From NCBI RefSeq assembly GCF_007833795.1, contig NZ_CP032702.1:682001-746000 (forward strand): DNA of 64,000 nt, given 5' to 3'. Within the stretch, counting starts at the first letter, position 1. Every line of letters starts with the position of its first letter. Below the pieces are notes generated by a model, which saw only the letters and a program-made list of their open reading frames with translations, ran no database searches and was not told the origin of the DNA. This DNA is from Candidatus Pantoea soli (GTDB lineage: Bacteria > Pseudomonadota > Gammaproteobacteria > Enterobacterales > Enterobacteriaceae). The position numbers were made by a program, and so were the translations under genes. Below, piece after piece: positions 22,581 to 34,909 of this stretch.

Positions 22581-23542
22581 GTACGAATCCAGGCGGCGCG
22601 GTGTTCAGCGACCTCGGCAGGGGTAAACTGCAGCGCGTCAGCCGGCACCGGCAGCGTGGCGTAACCGGCGGGCAGCGCGGTTTTGATCACCGGATACATC
22701 CAGTTGCCGGTGGGTATCGTCTGCTGGAAGGCCGGGGACACCATAAACTGCATAAACTGCTGAGCCAGCTGCGGCTGCTGGCTGCCGGCCAGTCGGGCGG
22801 CCACCTCCACCTGCAGATAATGTCCTTCGCTGAACGGCGCGGCTGCATACTGATCTTTCTTCTCTTCGATCAGATGGTAGGCGGGTGATGTGGTGTAGCT
22901 CAGCACCAGATCGCCTTCGCCTTTCAGAAACAGGCCGTAGGCTTCACTCCAGCCTTTGGTGACCGTTACGGTTTTGGCCGCCAGCTTTTGCCAGGCCTGA
23001 TCCGCATGTTCGCCAAACACTTTCTGCATCCACAGCAGCAAGCCCAGCCCCGGCGTGCTGGTACGGGGATCTTCATAGATCACGCGCCATTTTTCCGGGC
23101 TTTCTGCCAGCTCCCGCAGGCTTTTGGGCGGATTTTTCAGTTTGGTTTTGTCGTAAACGAAGGCGAAATAGCCGTAATCGAACGGAATGAACGTGCTGTT
23201 GTGCCAGCCATCCGGCAGCTGCAGAGTGCGGGTATCTACCTGGCTGGGAGCGAACAGGCCGGTTTGTTCCGCCGCCTGGACCAGATTGTTATCCAGGCCC
23301 AGCACAATGTCGGCCTTGCTGTTTTTGCCTTCCATACGAACCCGGTTAAGCAGGGAAACGCCATCTTCCAGCGCCACGTATTTCAGTTCGCAACCGCACT
23401 GCGCTTCAAAGGCTTTTTTTACCGCCGGGCCGGGGCCCCATTCAGCGGCGAAGGAATCGTAGGTATAAACGGTGAGGACAGGTTTGGCAGCAAGCGCCGG
23501 TGCGCATACCAGCAGCAGCACGGGCAGAACTTTGTTTAACAC
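22556..23542 (-). CDS. thiB: Thiamine/TPP-binding periplasmic protein
   Basis: Periplasmic substrate-binding protein that captures thiamine, thiamine monophosphate and TPP for ThiPQ. I place the start at the GTG at 23542, because AGGAG lies six bases upstream and the product then begins with a normal signal peptide (VLNKVLPVLLLVCAPALA, cleavage before AKPVLTVYTYDSF) and is 328 residues against 327 in E. coli. The frame stays open upstream into the riboswitch, but that extension is not plausible. Ligand-site residues are conserved in GLDNNL, DYGYFAFVYDK and TSPAYHLIEEK. Confidence 0.96.
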   Translation of the reverse strand: MLNKVLPVLLLVCAPALAAKPVLTVYTYDSFAAEWGPGPAVKKAFEAQCGCELKYVALEDGVSLLNRVRMEGKNSKADIVLGLDNNLVQAAEQTGLFAPSQVDTRTLQLPDGWHNSTFIPFDYGYFAFVYDKTKLKNPPKSLRELAESPEKWRVIYEDPRTSTPGLGLLLWMQKVFGEHADQAWQKLAAKTVTVTKGWSEAYGLFLKGEGDLVLSYTTSPAYHLIEEKKDQYAAAPFSEGHYLQVEVAARLAGSQQPQLAQQFMQFMVSPAFQQTIPTGNWMYPVIKTALPAGYATLPVPADALQFTPAEVAEHRAAWIRTWQQAVSR

Positions 23543-23599
23543 TTTGCGCTCCTTGAGGAGAAGATAACGTTGAGTCGCAAAGGATCTGAGCAGCAGGCC

Positions 23600-23678
23600 T
23601 CTCAAATCCCTACGCCGGTACAAACCGGATCAGGTTCGACGGGTCTCTCTCAGCCAGTTATCCGGCACCCCGTTGAGA
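23600..23678 (-). promoter_or_regulatory. TPP riboswitch (THI element) controlling thiBPQ
   Basis: Read on the minus strand, the thi-box core is present in order: GGGGTGCC, CTGAGA, ACCTGATCCGG and CGTAGGGA. The closing helix P1 is formed by TCTCAA at the 5' end and TTGAGA at the 3' end. The aptamer lies 57 bases before the thiB GTG. Between them, CTCC and GGAG pair around a TCAA loop, directly covering the thiB ribosome-binding site. Control of translation start by TPP is therefore likely, as in other enterics; the exact switch pairing is inference. Confidence 0.95.
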
Positions 23679-23685
23679 ACGGCTT

Positions 23686-23714
23686 AGTGTAGTCACTTCT
23701 GTGACAGCGCGAAA
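23686..23714 (-). promoter_or_regulatory. Candidate thiBPQ promoter
   Basis: On the minus strand TTTCGC (23709-23714) and TACACT (23686-23691) are 17 bases apart, just downstream of the sgrR stop. The predicted transcription start, near 23680, falls at the first base of the TPP aptamer, which supports the assignment. Confidence 0.5.
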
Positions 23715-23717
23715 GCC

Positions 23718-25379
23718 TCACAGATCCGGCGGGGCGAACCAGGCGGACTTGAAATCAAACCAGCCCAGCGTATTGAGGCGCACGCCACGCATGCTGCGCT
23801 GCCCTTCCAGCAGCAGCCAGTGATGGAACAGCGGATGCAGGTAGTTGTGGCTGACCAGCTGGCGGCTCCACTCCGCCAGCGGCAACGCATTGTCGCGCCA
23901 GCGTGCGGCATCGGCTGACCAGTCGAGCGGAACACAGTGCTGCATCAGCGGCAGCTCATACAGCTGCGCAAACAGTGCATACTCCAGCGGCAGGGTGAAA
24001 TTGACGCTGCCCAGCCAGATATCGCTGTCGCCCGCGCCGGCATACCACTCTTCATAGCTGACTTCACGCGTTATCAGCGTGACACCCTGCTGCGCCAGCA
24101 GCGGGCGCAGCGCACTGGCAATGCCTTCGTGTTCAACGTGCTGGCTGTACCAGCTGAGCGTCAGCTGCGTCAGCCCCTGCGGTTTGCTGACGGGATCGAG
24201 ATCGCGCCGGTGATGCCAGCGCGGCAGCAGGCCATAAGCCGGAAACCAGTAGCGCTGATAGCCCACGCCGGCATGATTCAGCAGCGCCACCGGATTCAGC
24301 AGATAGCTGACCCAGCGGCGGAAGTCGGCATCGCGTCCGCGTGCGGATCGCTGATCGTACAGCAGAAAGTAACAGCCTTCTTCCAGCCGGCTCTCCTCTG
24401 ACTTTTCATCTGCGCTTTCCCCTTCCAGCTTTACACCGGCATAGACCAGCTCATCGCTGATCTCCGGTAACACCCAGATGGAGACGTCATCAATCAGCGC
24501 GCGGTAGCCAAAGTAGTCGTCAAAAGCGGCAATCTTCAGCTGCGTCTGCTGATTACGCACCACGCTGTAGGGGCCGGTGCCAACCGGCTGCGCTGCAAAG
24601 TTGGGCAGCGCGGGCCACTCGCGCGGCAGAATCATCGCACTGACGCTGCCCAGCAGCCATGGCAGCCAGCGATCCGGCTGGCTGAGATGAATATCCAGCG
24701 TCCACGGAGCCGGCGCGTGCAGGCGGACCAGATGGGAAAACAGCGGCTGGCTGCGCACCCGTTCCAGCGAGGCGATAACATCCTCCATCGCCAGTTCGCG
24801 GCCGTGATGAAAGCGAATGGCCGGGCGCAGAAAGAAGCGCCAGTGCAGCGGAGACGTTTGCTGCCAGTGGTGCGCGATATCCGGTTCAATTTCCCCGTTT
24901 TCCTCATTTACCCGCGTCAGGCCGCTGAAAATCTGCCGTGCCAGATGGGTTTCCGAGCGGCGCAGCGGCGAACCCGGCAGCAGGCTGGGCAGCGGACGGT
25001 AGTAAAGCACGCGCAGAATATGTTTGCCCTGCCGGAAGCTGCGTCCCAGATGGGCGGCAATCATCTGCCGCACCTGATGCTTATCGCCGACCAGCTGAAC
25101 CAGCTGGTCAATCCGATCCTGCTCCAGCAGTTCGTCGGCGCGCTGCTGCTGCAGTGCCAGTCCGGTGCAGCAGAAACGCAGCTGCGAACGTTTGCCGCGT
25201 CCGGCCTCCGCCTGCCACTGCAGCCAGCCCGCCTGCTGCATGGCAGCGAGCAGGTTGCGCATATGGCGACGCGAGCAGTGCAGCCGCGCGGCCAGCTCCT
25301 GCAGCGTGATCGCCTGATCCTCCCCCTGACAGTGTTGCCACAGGCGGATAAATTGCTGCTGCAGACGGGCAGAAGACAT
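23718..25379 (-). CDS. sgrR: Transcriptional regulator SgrR, activator of SgrS
   Basis: Regulator that senses glucose-phosphate stress and activates the divergent small RNA gene sgrS. The 553-residue product has an N-terminal winged-helix domain (about residues 1-115, with [19 protein letters not shown] as the recognition part) and a C-terminal solute-binding-protein-like domain (SBP_bac_5 type, about 165-553). The start at 25379 ([10 protein letters not shown]) matches E. coli [10 protein letters not shown]. An in-frame ATG eight codons upstream overlaps the AGGAG ribosome-binding site and is rejected. The C terminus [15 protein letters not shown] is almost identical to E. coli. Confidence 0.96.
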   Translation of the reverse strand: MSSARLQQQFIRLWQHCQGEDQAITLQELAARLHCSRRHMRNLLAAMQQAGWLQWQAEAGRGKRSQLRFCCTGLALQQQRADELLEQDRIDQLVQLVGDKHQVRQMIAAHLGRSFRQGKHILRVLYYRPLPSLLPGSPLRRSETHLARQIFSGLTRVNEENGEIEPDIAHHWQQTSPLHWRFFLRPAIRFHHGRELAMEDVIASLERVRSQPLFSHLVRLHAPAPWTLDIHLSQPDRWLPWLLGSVSAMILPREWPALPNFAAQPVGTGPYSVVRNQQTQLKIAAFDDYFGYRALIDDVSIWVLPEISDELVYAGVKLEGESADEKSEESRLEEGCYFLLYDQRSARGRDADFRRWVSYLLNPVALLNHAGVGYQRYWFPAYGLLPRWHHRRDLDPVSKPQGLTQLTLSWYSQHVEHEGIASALRPLLAQQGVTLITREVSYEEWYAGAGDSDIWLGSVNFTLPLEYALFAQLYELPLMQHCVPLDWSADAARWRDNALPLAEWSRQLVSHNYLHPLFHHWLLLEGQRSMRGVRLNTLGWFDFKSAWFAPPDL

Positions 25380-25410
25380 AAAAGGGGAACTCCTTTGCGA
25401 CATCGCTCAG

Positions 25411-25439
25411 TTTTTACTGCCTCATATTAAAGGCATACT
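25411..25439 (+). promoter_or_regulatory. Candidate sgrS promoter
   Basis: TTTTTA (25411-25416) and CATACT (25434-25439) are 17 bases apart in the sgrR-sgrS divergent region, predicting a start near 25446. Weak -35, as expected for an activator-dependent promoter. The SgrR binding site should overlap or precede it. Confidence 0.4.
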
Positions 25440-25445
25440 GCCTGC

Positions 25446-25568
25446 AACGGAAAGAGCGGGAGGCATTCATACATGAATGGCGCTCATCCCGGGATTCTGC
25501 CCAGGCGGAATCGTTTCTGAGTAGGGTGCAATTTCACCGCCAGCAGGGGATCTCTGCTGGCTTTTTTT
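25446..25568 (+). ncRNA. sgrS: SgrS small regulatory RNA (apparently without sgrT)
   Basis: Hfq-dependent sRNA that blocks ptsG and other sugar-transporter mRNAs during sugar-phosphate stress. The 3' half matches the E. coli SgrS design: the seed CTGAGTA, then a small GGTG / CACC hairpin, then the terminator GCCAGCAG / CTGCTGGC followed by seven T residues (25539-25568). It sits divergent from sgrR and upstream of setA, as in E. coli. The 5' end is inferred from the candidate promoter, giving about 123 nt against 227 in E. coli. No reading frame resembling SgrT is present; the only ATG frame (25473) encodes 15 unrelated residues. Confidence 0.85.
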
Positions 25569-25635
25569 GATCGGCTGTGAAATCGTCTACGCTCTTTTTT
25601 TGGGTTCTGCTTTTCTTCCTCAAAGGGATTTCTGC

Positions 25636-26817
25636 ATGAAATCGCTGTTAACGCGGCCGCGCCGCCTCAATCCGGTTTATCTCTCCTTTATGGCCGTGTC
25701 GTTCATGGTGGGCGTCGCCGGCGCGCTGCAGGCGCCGACGCTGAGTCTGTTTCTGACGCGCGAAGTGCAGGTGCGGCCGTTCTGGGTGGGGCTGTTTTTC
25801 ACCGTCAACGCCGTGGCGGGCATCATTATCAGCCTGCTGGTGGCGAAACGATCGGACACGCAGGGCGACCGCCGTAACCTGATTCTGTTCTGCTGCCTGA
25901 TGGCGGTGCTGAATGCGCTGCTGTTTGCTTTTAATCGCCACTATCTGACACTGGTCAGCCTGGGCGTGCTGCTGTCAGCGCTCTCCAGCGTGGCGATGCC
26001 GCAGATCTTTGCGCTGGCACGGGAATATGCTGACCAGTCGGCGCGCGAGGTGGTGATGTTCAGCTCGGTCATGCGCGCCCAGCTGTCGCTGGCGTGGGTG
26101 ATTGGGCCGCCGTTATCCTTTGCGCTGGCGCTCAACTATGGTTTCGTCACGCTGTTCTGCGTGGCGGCGGCTATCTTCCTGCTGAGTATGTTGTTGATCT
26201 GGCGTTCGCTGCCTTCCGTGCCGCGCGTCCTTGTCACGCCGGAGCAGGAACTGCTGCGCATCAGCCCGTGGAAAGACGGTCAGGTACGGTTGCTGTTTAT
26301 CGCCTCGGTGGTGATGTGGGCGTGCAACACCATGTATATCATTGATATGCCGCTGTATATCAGTACAACGCTGGGCCTGCCGGAAAAGCTGGCCGGGCTG
26401 TTAATGGGCACGGCTGCTGGCCTGGAGATCCCCATCATGCTGCTGGCCGGACACTATGCAAAGCGCTATGGCAAACGTCTGCCGATGCTGCTGGCGCTGG
26501 TGGCGGGCGTACTGTTTTACCTCGGGCTGGTGCTGTTTCATTCACGCACCGCGCTGATGGTACTGCAGCTGTTTAATGCCGCCTTTATCGGCATTATTGC
26601 CGGAATCGGCATGCTATGGTTCCAGGACCTGATGCCGGGGCGCGCAGGTGCAGCCACCACGCTGTTTACCACTTCCATCTCTACCGGGCTGATCGTGGCC
26701 GGGCTGATTCAGGGTGTGCTGAGCGAGCGCTTTGGCCATGAATCGGTGTACTGGCTGGCGCTGGCGATGTCACTGGTGGCGCTGGGGCTGGCATCACGGG
26801 TGCGGGACGTGCGATAA
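25636..26817 (+). CDS. setA: Sugar efflux transporter SetA
   Basis: Major facilitator superfamily exporter of glucosides and lactose-like sugars, linked to relief of sugar-phosphate stress. The 393-residue product begins MKSLLTRPRRLNPVY after AAAGGGA; the frame is open upstream into the SgrS terminator but those codons are rejected. About twelve hydrophobic segments are visible, with the MFS loop motif VAKRSDTQGDRR between helices 2 and 3. The sgrR-sgrS-setA order suggests read-through or co-induction with SgrS. Convergent with leuD. Confidence 0.95.
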   Translation: MKSLLTRPRRLNPVYLSFMAVSFMVGVAGALQAPTLSLFLTREVQVRPFWVGLFFTVNAVAGIIISLLVAKRSDTQGDRRNLILFCCLMAVLNALLFAFNRHYLTLVSLGVLLSALSSVAMPQIFALAREYADQSAREVVMFSSVMRAQLSLAWVIGPPLSFALALNYGFVTLFCVAAAIFLLSMLLIWRSLPSVPRVLVTPEQELLRISPWKDGQVRLLFIASVVMWACNTMYIIDMPLYISTTLGLPEKLAGLLMGTAAGLEIPIMLLAGHYAKRYGKRLPMLLALVAGVLFYLGLVLFHSRTALMVLQLFNAAFIGIIAGIGMLWFQDLMPGRAGAATTLFTTSISTGLIVAGLIQGVLSERFGHESVYWLALAMSLVALGLASRVRDVR

Positions 26818-26836
26818 GGGCAGAAGGGCAGATACA

Positions 26837-26859
26837 GGCCGCCAGGCAGGCAGGCGGCC
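26837..26859. repeat. Perfect hairpin in the setA-leuD gap
   Basis: A perfect 7-bp inverted repeat GGCCGCC / GGCGGCC with a nine-base loop (AGGCAGGCA), 20 bases after the setA stop. No T run; could slow or protect the setA transcript. Confidence 0.4.
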
Positions 26860-26874
26860 ACGTAATGCGAACCA

Positions 26875-26899
26875 CCGGACGCACCGGCGGTGCGCCCGG
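26875..26899 (-). terminator. Hairpin after leuD, possible weak terminator
   Basis: An 11-bp stem CCGGGCGCACC / GGTGCGTCCGG with a three-base loop in the minus-strand RNA, including one G-U pair, seven bases after the leuD stop. On the plus strand the same position would be an A-C mismatch, so it favours the leu transcript. There is no T run, so intrinsic termination would be weak. Confidence 0.45.
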
Positions 26900-26905
26900 A
26901 AAGCC

Positions 26906-27511
26906 TCAGCGTAAAAATGCCGGCTGGCTGGCTTCGTAGCGGGCAATTGCCGCTTCGTGCTGCAGCGTCAGGCCAATGCTGTCCAGGCCGTTAATCATGC
27001 AGTGACGACGGAACGCATCGATCTCAAAGCGGTAAACTTTATCGCCGGCGGTCACCGTCTGCGCTTCGAGATCCACGGTAAAGCGAATGCCGGGCTGATC
27101 GTTCACCAGGCGGAACATTTCATCCACCTCCTCTTCGCTCAGCTTCACCGGCAGCAGCTGGTTGTTGAAGCTGTTGCCATAGAAGATGTCAGCAAAGCTC
27201 GGTGCAATCACTACATGAAAACCAAAGTCAGTGAGTGCCCATGGCGCGTGCTCACGCGACGAGCCGCAGCCAAAGTTTTCCCGGGCCAGCAGAATGCTGG
27301 TGCCCTGGAATTCCGGTTTGTTCAGTACAAAGCTGGCCGTCGGCTGCGTGCCGGCATCGTCGTCAAAGCGCCAGTCGTGAAACAGGTGGGCACCAAAACC
27401 GGTGCGCGTCACTTTCTGCAAAAACTGCTTGGGAATGATGGCATCGGTATCGACGTTCGCGGCATCCAGCGGGGCGACGATCCCGGTGTGTTGGGTAAAT
27501 TTTTTCGCCAT
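26906..27511 (-). CDS. leuD: 3-isopropylmalate dehydratase small subunit
   Basis: Small (swivel domain) subunit of isopropylmalate isomerase, which converts 2- to 3-isopropylmalate in leucine synthesis together with LeuC. The 201-residue product has the expected length. Conserved blocks are [14 protein letters not shown] near the N terminus, the active-site [13 protein letters not shown] segment, and [16 protein letters not shown]. The start is three bases downstream of the leuC stop, consistent with equal synthesis of the two subunits. Confidence 0.97.
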   Translation of the reverse strand: MAKKFTQHTGIVAPLDAANVDTDAIIPKQFLQKVTRTGFGAHLFHDWRFDDDAGTQPTASFVLNKPEFQGTSILLARENFGCGSSREHAPWALTDFGFHVVIAPSFADIFYGNSFNNQLLPVKLSEEEVDEMFRLVNDQPGIRFTVDLEAQTVTAGDKVYRFEIDAFRRHCMINGLDSIGLTLQHEAAIARYEASQPAFLR

Positions 27512-27514
27512 GGC

Positions 27515-28921
<1,407 letters not shown>

Positions 28922-28925
28922 TTTA

Positions 28926-31582
<2,657 letters not shown>

Positions 31583-31624
31583 GGTCATCTTCCTTTTCAT
31601 TAACTTCGCCGGTGCAACGAGCAT

Positions 31625-31656
31625 AAAAAAACCCGCGCAGTGGCGCGGGTTTTTTA
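31625..31656 (-). terminator. leu operon attenuator (intrinsic terminator)
   Basis: A strong GC stem AACCCGCGC / GCGCGGGTT with T runs on both sides, between leuL and leuA on the minus strand. It is the expected 3:4 terminator of the leucine leader: ribosome stalling at leucine codons in leuL would favour the alternative pairing and read-through. Confidence 0.9.
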
Positions 31657-31674
31657 ACTTTCAGCAGGTCTGAA

Positions 31675-31758
31675 TCAGTGTTTGATTCCGCCCACGAGTC
31701 TACCGCGCAAACTGGATGCGTTTAGTAGTAGACCGAGTAGGCGGAAAGAACGGGACAT
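31675..31758 (-). CDS. leuL: leu operon leader peptide
   Basis: A 27-residue leader ORF (E. coli 28) with GAGG upstream of the ATG. Its control region reads LLGLLL, encoded CTA CTC GGT CTA CTA CTA. Four of the five leucines use the rare CTA codon, so ribosomes will pause there when charged leucine tRNA is scarce. The following NASSLRGR segment is nearly identical to E. coli LeuL, which suggests RNA-structure conservation. The stop is 93 bases upstream of leuA. Confidence 0.93.
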   Translation of the reverse strand: MSRSFRLLGLLLNASSLRGRLVGGIKH

Positions 31759-31791
31759 GAATCAAACCTCATAAAATGTGTGCTGCACATA

Positions 31792-31820
31792 TTGGTACTG
31801 GAATCGCCGGATGATGTCAA
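31792..31820 (-). promoter_or_regulatory. leu operon promoter
   Basis: On the minus strand a consensus TTGACA (31815-31820) is followed after 17 bases by TACCAA (31792-31797), 34 bases before the leuL ATG. The -35 is perfect and the -10 is weak. Confidence 0.65.
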
Positions 31821-32492
31821 CCCTGTGGGCTGGGCTATTTTCAGCCGCGGGCAAGGGCGATGTGCTGTCTTTTTTCACCCGCGCAGAGCATCTGCCGCGA
31901 TTATTCGTTAATTCAGTTAATTAGCGGAGATCGGGAAAAATGAGCTGGCGTGAAATTCTTGTTATGTTTATGTTTTTAAAAGATTTTAAATTTTATGGCC
32001 AGATTTATAAGAAACAAGACCAGGCTTGTTGCTTAGCAGATTATCGTGTGGCAGCGATTATCCGGAGTTAATCGCGCCAGAAACAGAAGGCGGGAAAACA
32101 TAGTGGGCTGAATGGTCCGGCAATATGAAAATCATATTTCTTAGAACACGCTGTAAATAATCTTTAAACCAGCATTTTCATCTGTGCTTCTGCCGCCGTA
32201 TCAGTTTATTCCTCGCAGGCAATATTCTGCATTCAGTGCCTTTATTGCCGGATTAAATGCAGAGTGGCGCTCTGGTGTTTGCAGGCCGGGTTTTCTGCGG
32301 TTATGGTAATCGACCTACTCTTAAAAAAATCCACGCAGGTAGATTCCCCTGTACCCGGAAGATGAAATGAATATCGTCTTCTTAGCATAAACATAAGGTT
32401 TTGATCTTAATTGGCGAACAGGGAACAGATGCGCAGCGGCGCGCCGGATTGCGCTGGCCGCAGCGCCTGTTTCTTAAGCCTGGAGGCAGAAA
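31821..32492. other. Long AT-rich intergenic region between leuLABCD and ilvIH
   Basis: Some 670 bases with no ORF I can support. E. coli has leuO here; I see no remnant of a LysR-type regulator in any frame. The middle part (about 31900-32350) is AT-rich with A/T runs, as expected for the ilvIH control region, where Lrp and H-NS bind in E. coli. Individual Lrp sites cannot be called by eye. A long hairpin lies at 32424-32471, and a seven-residue ORF of Ile, Val, Phe, Leu codons at 32367-32390. Confidence 0.6.
32424..32471 (+). promoter_or_regulatory. Long hairpin in the ilvI leader
   Basis: Three stacked helices, AACAG/CTGTT, GCGC/GCGC and GCGGC/GCCGC (14 bp, with one two-base bulge and one A-A mismatch), close a 16-base loop. 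It ends 22 bases before the ilvI ATG and is followed by TCTTAAG, so termination would be weak at best. Role unknown; a leader attenuator or mRNA stabiliser is possible. Confidence 0.5.
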
Positions 32493-34217
32493 ATGGAGAT
32501 GTTGTCAGGAGCCGAAATGGTCGTCCGTTCGTTAATCGATCAGGGCGTAAAGCAGGTATTCGGTTATCCGGGCGGCGCGGTGCTCGACATTTATGACGCG
32601 CTGCAGACGGTCGGCGGTATTGACCACGTTCTGGTGCGTCACGAGCAGGGTGCAGTCCATATGGCCGATGGACTGGCGCGCGCCACCGGTGAGGTCGGCG
32701 TCGTGCTGGTCACGTCCGGTCCCGGCGCAACCAACGCCATTACCGGCATTGCTACGGCGTATATGGATTCCATTCCGCTGGTGATTTTGTCCGGCCAGGT
32801 GCCGTCATCGCTGATTGGCTACGATGCGTTTCAGGAGTGCGACATGGTCGGCATCTCCCGCCCGGTGGTCAAGCACAGCTTCCTGGTGAAAAGCACGGAA
32901 GAGATCCCTGGGGTTCTGAAAAAAGCCTTCTGGCTGGCGGCCAGCGGCCGTCCTGGCCCGGTGGTCATCGATCTGCCTAAAGATATTCTCAATCCGGCCA
33001 ACAAGCTGCCTTATGTCTGGCCGGAAACGGTGAGCATGCGCTCTTACAATCCGACGCTACAGGGGCACAAAGGTCAGATTAAACGTGCGCTGCAGACGCT
33101 GCTGGCGGCGCACAAGCCGGTGATTTATGCCGGCGGCGGGGCAATTACCTCTGGCTGTGAAGCGGAACTGCGTCAGCTGGCAGAGCAGCTGAACATTCCG
33201 GTGACCACCTCTCTGATGGGGCTGGGGGCTTTTCCTGGCTCGCATCGTCAGTGTGTCGGCATGCTGGGCATGCACGGCACCTATGAAGCCAACATGACGA
33301 TGCATAACGCGGATTTGATCTTTGGCATTGGCGTGCGCTTTGACGATCGCACCACCAACAATCTGGCGAAATATTGCCCGAATGCCACCATCATGCACAT
33401 TGATGTTGATCCAACCTCTATTTCTAAGACCGTCAGTGCGGATATTCCTATCGTGGGCGATGCGCGTCAGACACTGACGCAGATGCTGGAACTGCTGGCG
33501 CAGAGCGAAGCGAAACAGGAGCTGGACAGCCTGCGTGACTGGTGGCAGACCATCGACGGCTGGCGCAGCCGTAAATGTCTGGAGTTTGATCGCAGCAGCG
33601 AGAAGATCAAACCGCAGGCAGTCATTGAGACGATCTGTCGGCTGACGCACGGGGACGCTTACGTTACCTCGGATGTAGGCCAGCATCAGATGTTTGCCGC
33701 ACTCTATTATCAGTTCGACAAACCCCGCCGCTGGATCAACTCCGGCGGACTGGGCACCATGGGCTTTGGTCTGCCGGCGGCGCTGGGCGTAAAAATGGCG
33801 CTGCCGGACGAAACCGTAATTTGTGTCACCGGCGACGGCAGTATTCAGATGAACATTCAGGAGCTCTCCACTGCGCTGCAGTATAACCTGCCGGTGCTGG
33901 TGCTTAACCTGAATAACCGTTTCCTCGGCATGGTGAAACAGTGGCAGGACATGATCTACTCCGGTCGCCATTCACAATCCTATATGGAATCGCTGCCGGA
34001 CTTTGTTCGTCTTGCAGAAGCCTATGGCCACGTGGGTATCGCCATTCAGCATCCGGCTGAGCTGGAAGAGAAGCTGCAGCTGGCGCTGGATACCGTGGCG
34101 AAAGGCCGTCTGGTCTTTGTTGACGTCACCGTGGACGGCAGCGAGCACGTTTACCCGATGCAGATTCGCGGCGGTGCGATGGATGAGATGTGGTTAAGCA
34201 AAACGGAGAGGACATAA
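32493..34217 (+). CDS. ilvI: Acetolactate synthase III, large catalytic subunit
   Basis: ThDP-dependent enzyme that condenses two pyruvates to acetolactate (valine, leucine) or pyruvate with 2-ketobutyrate (isoleucine). The 574-residue product has the three family domains: N-terminal Pyr domain with catalytic glutamate in [12 protein letters not shown], central FAD/dehydrogenase-like domain, and C-terminal PP domain with the ThDP motif [24 protein letters not shown] precedes the ATG. It is followed two bases later by the regulatory subunit gene ilvH. Confidence 0.98.
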   Translation: MEMLSGAEMVVRSLIDQGVKQVFGYPGGAVLDIYDALQTVGGIDHVLVRHEQGAVHMADGLARATGEVGVVLVTSGPGATNAITGIATAYMDSIPLVILSGQVPSSLIGYDAFQECDMVGISRPVVKHSFLVKSTEEIPGVLKKAFWLAASGRPGPVVIDLPKDILNPANKLPYVWPETVSMRSYNPTLQGHKGQIKRALQTLLAAHKPVIYAGGGAITSGCEAELRQLAEQLNIPVTTSLMGLGAFPGSHRQCVGMLGMHGTYEANMTMHNADLIFGIGVRFDDRTTNNLAKYCPNATIMHIDVDPTSISKTVSADIPIVGDARQTLTQMLELLAQSEAKQELDSLRDWWQTIDGWRSRKCLEFDRSSEKIKPQAVIETICRLTHGDAYVTSDVGQHQMFAALYYQFDKPRRWINSGGLGTMGFGLPAALGVKMALPDETVICVTGDGSIQMNIQELSTALQYNLPVLVLNLNNRFLGMVKQWQDMIYSGRHSQSYMESLPDFVRLAEAYGHVGIAIQHPAELEEKLQLALDTVAKGRLVFVDVTVDGSEHVYPMQIRGGAMDEMWLSKTERT

Positions 34218-34219
34218 TT

Positions 34220-34711
34220 ATGCGCCGTATTTTATCAGTGCTGCTGGAAAACGAATCCGGCGCATTGTCCCGCGTCGTGGGCCTGTTTTCACAGCGCGGC
34301 TATAACATTGAAAGCCTGACCGTTGCCCCCACGGACGATCCTACCCTGTCCCGCATGACGATTCAGACGGTAGGCGATGAAAAAGTGCTGGAGCAGATTG
34401 AGAAGCAGCTGCACAAGCTGGTGGACGTGTTACGTGTCAGCGAACTGGGGCAGGGCGCCTACGTTGAGCGTGAGATCATGCTGGTAAAAATCCAGGCGAC
34501 CGGTTACGGCCGGGAAGAGGTTAAACGCAGCGCCGAGATTTTCCGCGGGCAGATTATCGACGTGACGCCAACGCTGTACACGGTTCAGCTGGCGGGCACC
34601 AGCGATAAACTGGATGCTTTCCTTAATACCGTGCGCGAAGTGGCAGAAATTGTTGAAGTAGCGCGTTCGGGCATCGTTGGCGTTTCACGCGGCGATCGCG
34701 TCATGCGCTGA
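34220..34711 (+). CDS. ilvH: Acetolactate synthase III, small regulatory subunit
   Basis: Confers valine feedback inhibition on IlvI. The 163-residue product equals E. coli in length. The N-terminal ACT domain carries the valine-site region [25 protein letters not shown], and a C-terminal ferredoxin-like domain follows. The ATG at 34220 gives [12 protein letters not shown]; an upstream in-frame start within ilvI is rejected. AGAGGA precedes it. Confidence 0.97.
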   Translation: MRRILSVLLENESGALSRVVGLFSQRGYNIESLTVAPTDDPTLSRMTIQTVGDEKVLEQIEKQLHKLVDVLRVSELGQGAYVEREIMLVKIQATGYGREEVKRSAEIFRGQIIDVTPTLYTVQLAGTSDKLDAFLNTVREVAEIVEVARSGIVGVSRGDRVMR

Positions 34712-34742
34712 CAGCGTAACCTCACCCATAGCAGTTTCAGCT

Positions 34743-34768
34743 AACCCGGCGTAATGCCGGGTTTTTTT
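34743..34768 (+). terminator. ilvIH terminator
   Basis: An 8-bp stem AACCCGGC / GCCGGGTT with a five-base loop and a run of seven T residues, 31 bases after the ilvH stop. Confidence 0.9.
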
Positions 34769-34909
34769 ATTTTATGCGCAACTGATAACTGCAGATGAAA
34801 AGCGGTTGCCCGGAGGGATTTTCTGCGGTTAGATGTGACAAATGTTTTACCCATAGCTACTCTGCGGACATTTTCGCCCGCCCTGGCTTATCAGAATTAA
34901 GGTGTCACC

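Noticed and set aside
23543..23623. N-terminal extension of thiB by 27 codons
   Set aside because: It would run through the TPP aptamer and place a basic segment before the signal peptide; the GTG at 23542 has a proper ribosome-binding site.
32530..34217. Possible herbicide- or valine-resistance changes in ilvI
   Set aside because: I could not point to a specific altered residue; the cofactor and catalytic motifs look normal.
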